Below, one piece after another: positions 6,644 through 10,208 of a stretch of DNA of 10,208 bases (within the stretch, counting starts at the first letter, position 1; each line of letters opens with the position of its first letter). Below the pieces are notes generated by a model. It did not search any database, was not told where the DNA came from, and was given only the letters and a program-made list of their open reading frames with translations. A program made the translations under genes and the position numbers. Origin of the DNA: Paracoccaceae bacterium (GTDB taxonomy: Bacteria > Pseudomonadota > Alphaproteobacteria > Rhodobacterales > Rhodobacteraceae); the NCBI GenBank assembly GCA_030625695.1, contig DAOUQK010000107.1, forward strand, positions 1 to 10,208, written 5' to 3'.

Positions 6644-6671
6644 AATTTATCCTGTCGTTTTTGACCGACAA
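6644..6671 (-). promoter_or_regulatory. Candidate dddP promoter overlapped by an imperfect palindrome
   Basis: On the minus strand TTGTCG (complement of 6666-6671) and TAAATT (complement of 6644-6649) are 16 bases apart, a plausible sigma-70-like promoter that would give dddP a leader of roughly 60 bases. The -35 side is covered by TGTCG (6653-6657) and CGACA (6666-6670), 5-bp inverted arms around TTTTTGAC, which could be an operator in this 134-bp divergent region. On the plus strand TTGACC (6661-6666) might be a -35 for the DUF3445 gene, but no good -10 follows. Confidence 0.35.
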
Positions 6672-6710
6672 GTCGCAGACAATGACGGGCGCGGGTGCTA
6701 AACCAGCCTT

Positions 6711-7448
6711 ATGAAACCAATTTTACAAACTTCTTTGCCTTATGATATCTGGGCGCCCCGGAGCTTGCCGGGCGTGGCACCTTTGGACCTGGATGACTGG
6801 CTGATCCGGGACGAGGCGTTTGCCGGGCAGATGGCCACGCGGGATCACTTGTTGCAAACGCGCCGGGGTCAGGTGTTACAGATGGACGAACTGGCCCGTG
6901 CCCCGGCGGTTGAACTGTTGGAGATGGTGTTGAGGCTTGCCTGGCCAGAGGGAGGCGCGCAGATCATGCGTTCCGATGGGGTTGAGGTGGTTGTTAATCG
7001 GGACGATCCGCTGGGTACGCTGTGCCGACTGGTACAGGAAGATTTCTGCATCCTGCAAAAACAGGGGGATCAGCATGTATTGACTGGCGCGATTTTGTGT
7101 TTTCCGGCCAGTTGGCAGCTGGCCGAGAAGTTCATGGCGCCGTTGGTTGGCATCCACGACCCCGTAGCTGAATATGACGCGCAACTGGCGACGCGGGTTC
7201 AACGGTTGTTTGACGGGGTCAAACCGGGCCGTCCCCTGTGGCGATTTAATGCGCTTTGGTATGACGATCCGACGTTGTTTCAACCGCGCAGCACGCATGA
7301 GCGGCGCACGGCGGAGGATGCGGGCAAGGCCGCGTATCTGCGTAGTGAAAAGCAGTCAATCCTGCGCCTGCCTGAAACCGGCGCGGTGGTATTTTCGATC
7401 CATACATTCGTTCTTGACCAGGCGTCGGTTCAGCCATCCAGCCGTTGA
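6711..7448 (+). CDS. DUF3445 protein, heme-dependent oxidative N-demethylase alpha-subunit-like
   Basis: A 245-residue DUF3445 protein. The family's characterised member is the heme-binding, PAS-fold alpha subunit of a Pseudomonas oxidative N-demethylase acting on dimethylamine; related proteins are common in roseobacters and mostly untested. Family signatures in order are RRGQVLQM near 44-51, LVQEDFCIL (104-112), FPASWQLAEKFMAPLVGIHD (about 131-150), PLWRFNALW (175-183) and a C-terminal LRSEKQSILRLPETGAVVFS block with IHTF. The usual family form of this block is RxERQxLxRLP, so it is well kept. At 245 residues it is at the short end of the family. No partner subunits (flavodoxin reductase-like or tetrahydrofolate-binding subunits) are adjacent, so N-demethylase activity cannot be assumed. 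The start at 6711 has no clear Shine-Dalgarno. The gene is divergent from dddP and convergent with the unrecognised gene downstream. Confidence 0.85.
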   Translation: MKPILQTSLPYDIWAPRSLPGVAPLDLDDWLIRDEAFAGQMATRDHLLQTRRGQVLQMDELARAPAVELLEMVLRLAWPEGGAQIMRSDGVEVVVNRDDPLGTLCRLVQEDFCILQKQGDQHVLTGAILCFPASWQLAEKFMAPLVGIHDPVAEYDAQLATRVQRLFDGVKPGRPLWRFNALWYDDPTLFQPRSTHERRTAEDAGKAAYLRSEKQSILRLPETGAVVFSIHTFVLDQASVQPSSR

Positions 7449-7452
7449 AATG

Positions 7453-7480
7453 AGCCCCCGGAACGATCTCCCGGGGCGCT
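7453..7480. terminator. Bidirectional hairpin between convergent genes
   Basis: AGC plus CCCCGG (7453-7461) pairs with CCGGGG plus GCT (7471-7480) through a 9-bp stem with one bulged C at 7477 and a 9-base loop. It fills most of the 39-bp gap between the DUF3445 stop and the stop of the minus-strand gene, so it probably serves both. On the plus strand it is followed by AAAATCGTT rather than a clean T tract. Confidence 0.6.
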
Positions 7481-7487
7481 AAAATCG

Positions 7488-8378
7488 TTAAAGCGGCAGG
7501 TAGGAAACCGCATTGGCCAATGCGCCGGTGCTTTGCAACATGACCAAAAGGCCGGTCAGCGACAGGACATTTGTGTTCAGGCGAAAATCTTCACCCCGGG
7601 CCAGGTTTACAGCGACCATGGACAAAGCCACCGGCGCGCTTAGGAAACCGACCATGCCGGTCATTCCCCAGGTTGCCAGACGCTGAATATCGCTCGCAGC
7701 CTGATCCTCTTTTGATGGCATGTCGATCACATTCGGATGTGGACACACACGGTACGCCAGCGACAGGGCCTCTTCATCGGTCAGTTCAACCATTCCGAAT
7801 TTACCTTCATCCGAGCCAAAACCGGCATAGGTATCAAACCGCTTGGCCAGCCGTTCTTCGGTTTCTTCGATCGAATAGAACGGTGCGTCCGTCACGGCGC
7901 ACTTTGCATTAAGCACTTCCTGACGCCCGAGAACCCGTCGCGGTGACACGTTCGAAAACGCGCCAAGAAACTGGCTCATCGTCAATACCGTGTCTGATGC
8001 CAGCCATTCCACCGACCTGGCGGCATAAGCATCGACCATTCGGAACATCATCACCACCAGGATCAGTTCGGAAATATCCTTGTCATCGCGACCGGGTTCA
8101 ACCGGGCACAGTTCAATTACCAGGCGCTGCAAGGATGCGGCATCAGTTTGCGCCGTTGTTGCCCCAAACACCGGTTTGAGGTGCAGATGGATGAGGTAGT
8201 GGTTGGCCATGATGCGCGATTGCGTCTGATTCAGAATGCTTTGGCGTTCCACCGAGTGGCCGTAGTCCTCAAGTGTTGCCGTAGTGATCCGGGTGAACCG
8301 ATCAAGCGCCTGATCAGAATCACCGAAAAACGTGATGGCACCATGATATCTGCCTGTTATGTTCCCTGTATGGGGCAT
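7488..8378 (-). CDS. Hypothetical protein with two probable C-terminal membrane segments
   Basis: I do not recognise this 296-residue protein. The start at 8376-8378 is well supported by an AAGGAG on the minus strand about 8 bases upstream, and the reading frame is uninterrupted. The first 230 residues look soluble, with mixed alpha/beta character: a short N-terminal GAITFFGDSD segment, a HYLIHLHLKPV strand, a LQRLVIELCPVEPG strand-turn, and SVEWLASDTVLTMSQFLGAF around 122-141, a possible family motif. Residues about 237-259 and 271-290 are hydrophobic and separated by the charged loop ARGEDFRLN, consistent with a C-terminal two-helix membrane hairpin. No signal peptide is visible. Three cysteines are scattered (91, 160, 212). 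It lies 220 bp downstream of the lytic transglycosylase gene on the same strand, a gap large enough for its own promoter. Function unknown. Confidence 0.8.
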   Translation of the reverse strand: MPHTGNITGRYHGAITFFGDSDQALDRFTRITTATLEDYGHSVERQSILNQTQSRIMANHYLIHLHLKPVFGATTAQTDAASLQRLVIELCPVEPGRDDKDISELILVVMMFRMVDAYAARSVEWLASDTVLTMSQFLGAFSNVSPRRVLGRQEVLNAKCAVTDAPFYSIEETEERLAKRFDTYAGFGSDEGKFGMVELTDEEALSLAYRVCPHPNVIDMPSKEDQAASDIQRLATWGMTGMVGFLSAPVALSMVAVNLARGEDFRLNTNVLSLTGLLVMLQSTGALANAVSYLPL

Positions 8379-8598
8379 TTTCTGGCTCCTTTTCGAACCT
8401 TTGTTGCTGCAACTGAAGGATTATTAAGGAAATTGGGTGAAACTGTGTCGCAATCGGCATGAATTGTGGACAATCTTAAGGATTTCACAGGATTTTAGCC
8501 TAATTTGCCTGCGCCTTGGCGCTAAGTTGCAGTCGTAAGGCGGCGCTCAGGCCTTGATACGGCGCAATCGAGGCGGGTTTCAAAATGATACGCTGGAA

Positions 8599-9396
8599 TC
8601 AGTCGTCGATCCGGGCCGCCATGATGGCAATGGCCTTTTGGTAGACGGTCGCGGCATTCCACTGTTTGATCACTTTGAAATTCGGCTGACCCGGTTGATA
8701 GCCTTTGCCGCGTTTCCAACCCTTTTGGCGCAGGAAATTGGCGGTCGAGGCCAGCGCGTCGGTCATATCATAGAAATCCACCTTGCCGTCGCCGGTCGCA
8801 TCGACGCCATAAGTGATGGCATTGCCGGGCAGAAACTGGGTATGGCCCAATTCTCCGTGGCGTGCGCCCAGGGTGGCGCTGGACAGGGTGCCGCGGTCCA
8901 CTAGTTTCAACGCACCGATGGCGTGGGGCACAAAGAAATCCGAACGGCGGCAGTCATAGGCCAGGGTGGTAATGGCCGAGACAATCGGGCTGTCGCCCAT
9001 AAAGTGGCCAAAGGCGGTTTCCATGCCATGCAACGAAATTATTACCCCGGCCGGGACACCGTATTGCTTTTCCAGACTGGCGTAAAAGGCAGGGTTACGC
9101 GCCTTGCGCTTGCGTCCACGGGCAACAATTGTTGAAGCCCCGCGAATTTGCATGAACTTATCAAGGGTATAGCGAAAGCTTTTCTGGTTACGGTCCGCGC
9201 CAATGGTTTTATGCGCATATTGCGCCTGGGCCAATGCCTGAAGCCCGCGCCGTTTGACCCCGGCGCGTTTGGCCTCGCGGGCGAATTCGCCTTTCCAGGC
9301 CTCAAACCCCGAGGAGGTATTGCCACAAGTGGCGGCGGTGGATGTTGTCGCCACTAAGACGCTCAGAAGTGCGGATACGAACAATTTACCAATCAT
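8599..9396 (-). CDS. MltB-like lytic murein transglycosylase (SLT_2 domain)
   Basis: A 265-residue periplasmic enzyme of the MltB family (transglycosylase SLT_2), which cleaves the MurNAc-GlcNAc bond of peptidoglycan to leave 1,6-anhydro-MurNAc ends. Residues 1-22 form a signal peptide with a hydrophobic core (FVSALLSVLVAT) and a probable signal peptidase I site near STAA; there is no convincing lipobox. The catalytic glutamate is Glu126 in SLHGMETAFGHFMGD, corresponding to the GxETxxG motif of MltB. The following GELGHTQFLP and DATGDGKVDFYDMTDALAST blocks match the family's (A/L)GxxQFxP and D-G-D-G-x-x-D-x-x-x-x-x-D-A motifs. The protein stops soon after the catalytic domain, with no C-terminal peptidoglycan-binding domain, giving a compact enzyme. 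It follows glnA at 158 bp with two hairpins and a candidate promoter between them, so it is probably transcribed separately. Confidence 0.93.
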   Translation of the reverse strand: MIGKLFVSALLSVLVATTSTAATCGNTSSGFEAWKGEFAREAKRAGVKRRGLQALAQAQYAHKTIGADRNQKSFRYTLDKFMQIRGASTIVARGRKRKARNPAFYASLEKQYGVPAGVIISLHGMETAFGHFMGDSPIVSAITTLAYDCRRSDFFVPHAIGALKLVDRGTLSSATLGARHGELGHTQFLPGNAITYGVDATGDGKVDFYDMTDALASTANFLRQKGWKRGKGYQPGQPNFKVIKQWNAATVYQKAIAIMAARIDD

Positions 9397-9426
9397 TTTA
9401 CCGATCTCTCACTGTAATTCATTCAA

Positions 9427-9455
9427 AACTTATCCCGAAGCGTCCGGTTTGCCAA
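9427..9455 (-). promoter_or_regulatory. Candidate promoter for the lytic transglycosylase gene
   Basis: On the minus strand TTGGCA (complement of 9450-9455) and TAAGTT (complement of 9427-9432) are separated by exactly 17 bases. The -35 matches five of six consensus bases and the -10 matches three. It lies about 30-60 bp upstream of the start codon at 9396 and downstream of the glnA hairpins, the expected place for a promoter of this gene. Confidence 0.45.
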
Positions 9456-9491
9456 AGCAATTTCCACCCTGAAAACCCCTGAAAATGAACA

Positions 9492-9514
9492 AGGGCACCC
9501 TAAACGGGTGCCCT
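9492..9514 (-). terminator. Rho-independent-type terminator downstream of glnA
   Basis: AGGGCACCC (9492-9500) and GGGTGCCCT (9506-9514) form a perfect 9-bp stem with a 5-base loop. On the minus strand, in the glnA direction, it is followed by TTGTTCATTTTC, a T-rich stretch as expected for intrinsic termination. Confidence 0.8.
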
Positions 9515-9528
9515 CGCATTCTTCGTAG

Positions 9529-9547
9529 GATGGGTTTTCAACCCATC
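9529..9547. repeat. Short hairpin 8 bp after the glnA stop, CCTACG family
   Basis: GATGGGTT (9529-9536) and AACCCATC (9540-9547) form a perfect 8-bp stem around TTC. Read on the minus strand it is GATGGGTT-GAA-AACCCATC followed by CTACG, sharing the GAA loop and the CCTACG flank with the hairpins at 5109-5136 and 5211-5235. It could help terminate glnA or protect its 3' end. Confidence 0.6.
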
Positions 9548-9554
9548 ACCCGCC

Positions 9555-10208
9555 TCAGCTGGAATAATACATCCCATATTCCACTGGATGCGGCGTATGC
9601 TCATAGGTTTCGATCTCTTCCATCTTGAGCGCGATATAGCCCTCGATCTGATCGCGGGTGAACACATCGCCCGCCAGCAGAAAGTCCATACCGGCCTCAA
9701 GCTCTTCCAATGCCTCGCGCAAAGAACCGCAAACGGTTGGGATATCGGCCAGCTCTTCAGCAGGCAGATCGTACAGGTTCTTATCCATCGCCTCGCCCGG
9801 ATCAATCTTGTTCTTGATCCCGTCAAGCCCGGCCATCAACAGGGCGGCAAAACACAGGTAAGGGTTGGCGATGGGGTCAGGAAAGCGCGCCTCGACCCGC
9901 TTGGCATTGGGCGATTCCGACCATGGAATACGAATGCAGCCTGACCGGTTACGCGCCGAATAAGCCCGCAGAACCGGCGCTTCAAAGCCGGGGATCAGGC
10001 GCTTATAGCTGTTGGTGCCCGGATTGGTGAAAGCGTTCAGTGCCTTGGCGTGCTTTAGAATGCCGCCAATGAAATACAGCGCCTCGTTCGACAGGTCGGC
10101 GTATTTGTCACCGGCAAACAGCGGCTTGCCCTCTTTCCAGATCGACATGTTCACATGCATGCCCGAGCCGTTGTCACCGGCAATCGGTTTCGGCATGAAC
10201 GTCGCCGA
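9555..10208 (-). CDS. glnA: Type I glutamine synthetase, C-terminal 217 residues
   Basis: Glutamine synthetase joins ammonia to glutamate at the expense of ATP; the type I enzyme is a dodecamer. The gene runs out of the window at its 5' side, and the visible frame begins SATFMPKP and ends MYYSS plus TGA. The glutamate/ATP-site signature GDNGSGMHVN and the YSARNRSG and IRIPWSESPNAKRVEARFPD blocks are typical of GSI. DKNLYDLP contains the tyrosine (codon at 9771-9773) equivalent to E. coli Tyr397, so this is the GSI-beta form regulated by GlnE adenylylation. The remaining part, including the N-terminal beta-grasp domain and any glnB upstream, is outside the window. Two hairpins follow the stop codon. 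Confidence 0.97.
   Translation of the reverse strand, partial: SATFMPKPIAGDNGSGMHVNMSIWKEGKPLFAGDKYADLSNEALYFIGGILKHAKALNAFTNPGTNSYKRLIPGFEAPVLRAYSARNRSGCIRIPWSESPNAKRVEARFPDPIANPYLCFAALLMAGLDGIKNKIDPGEAMDKNLYDLPAEELADIPTVCGSLREALEELEAGMDFLLAGDVFTRDQIEGYIALKMEEIETYEHTPHPVEYGMYYSS

Noticed and set aside
8511..8522. GCGCC-TT-GGCGC palindrome downstream of the lytic transglycosylase gene
   Set aside because: The loop is only two bases, and no T tract follows directly in the gene direction; terminator function is not supported.

Overview
The window looks like ordinary chromosome from a marine alphaproteobacterium of the Roseobacter group (Rhodobacteraceae). The strongest pointer is a complete DddP-type DMSP lyase gene that carries, at the published residue numbers, every metal-binding and catalytic residue known for the roseobacter enzyme. 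GC-rich third positions, a PurB, a GlnA with an adenylylation tyrosine, a hydrolase/OsmC fusion and a DUF3445 protein fit the same group. No tRNA, rRNA, CRISPR array, insertion sequence or phage gene was seen.

Layout. Positions 1-227 (+) are the tail of a RarD-like EamA permease. Positions 331-1638 (-) are purB, whose upstream region carries a perfect 9-bp inverted repeat. Positions 1799-2129 (+) are, in my reading, a broken glutathione S-transferase: an N-terminally truncated and frameshifted remnant lying between purB and the next gene. Positions 2126-3340 (-) encode an alpha/beta-hydrolase fused to OsmC, divergent from a low-GC MmcQ/YjbR gene (3483-3854 +). Positions 3936-5096 (+) encode an Old Yellow Enzyme oxidoreductase convergent with dddP (5233-6576 -). 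The OYE/dddP junction is an imperfect tandem duplication of about 100 bp that copies both gene ends and the hairpin between them. dddP is divergent from a DUF3445 (heme-dependent N-demethylase alpha-subunit-like) gene (6711-7448 +). That gene converges on an unrecognised gene with a probable membrane-anchored C-terminus (7488-8378 -). Upstream on the same strand come an MltB-like lytic transglycosylase (8599-9396 -) and the 3' part of glnA (9555-10208 -), separated by two hairpins.

The genes are mostly single transcription units, many in convergent or divergent pairs, and they do not form one pathway. They cover purine synthesis, nitrogen assimilation, DMSP cleavage, redox/detoxification and cell-wall turnover. 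I see no evidence for an undescribed multi-gene system. The points most worth a second look are the duplicated dddP/OYE junction, a family of short hairpins ending in CCTACG found at several gene boundaries, the decayed GST, and the unrecognised 296-residue protein.
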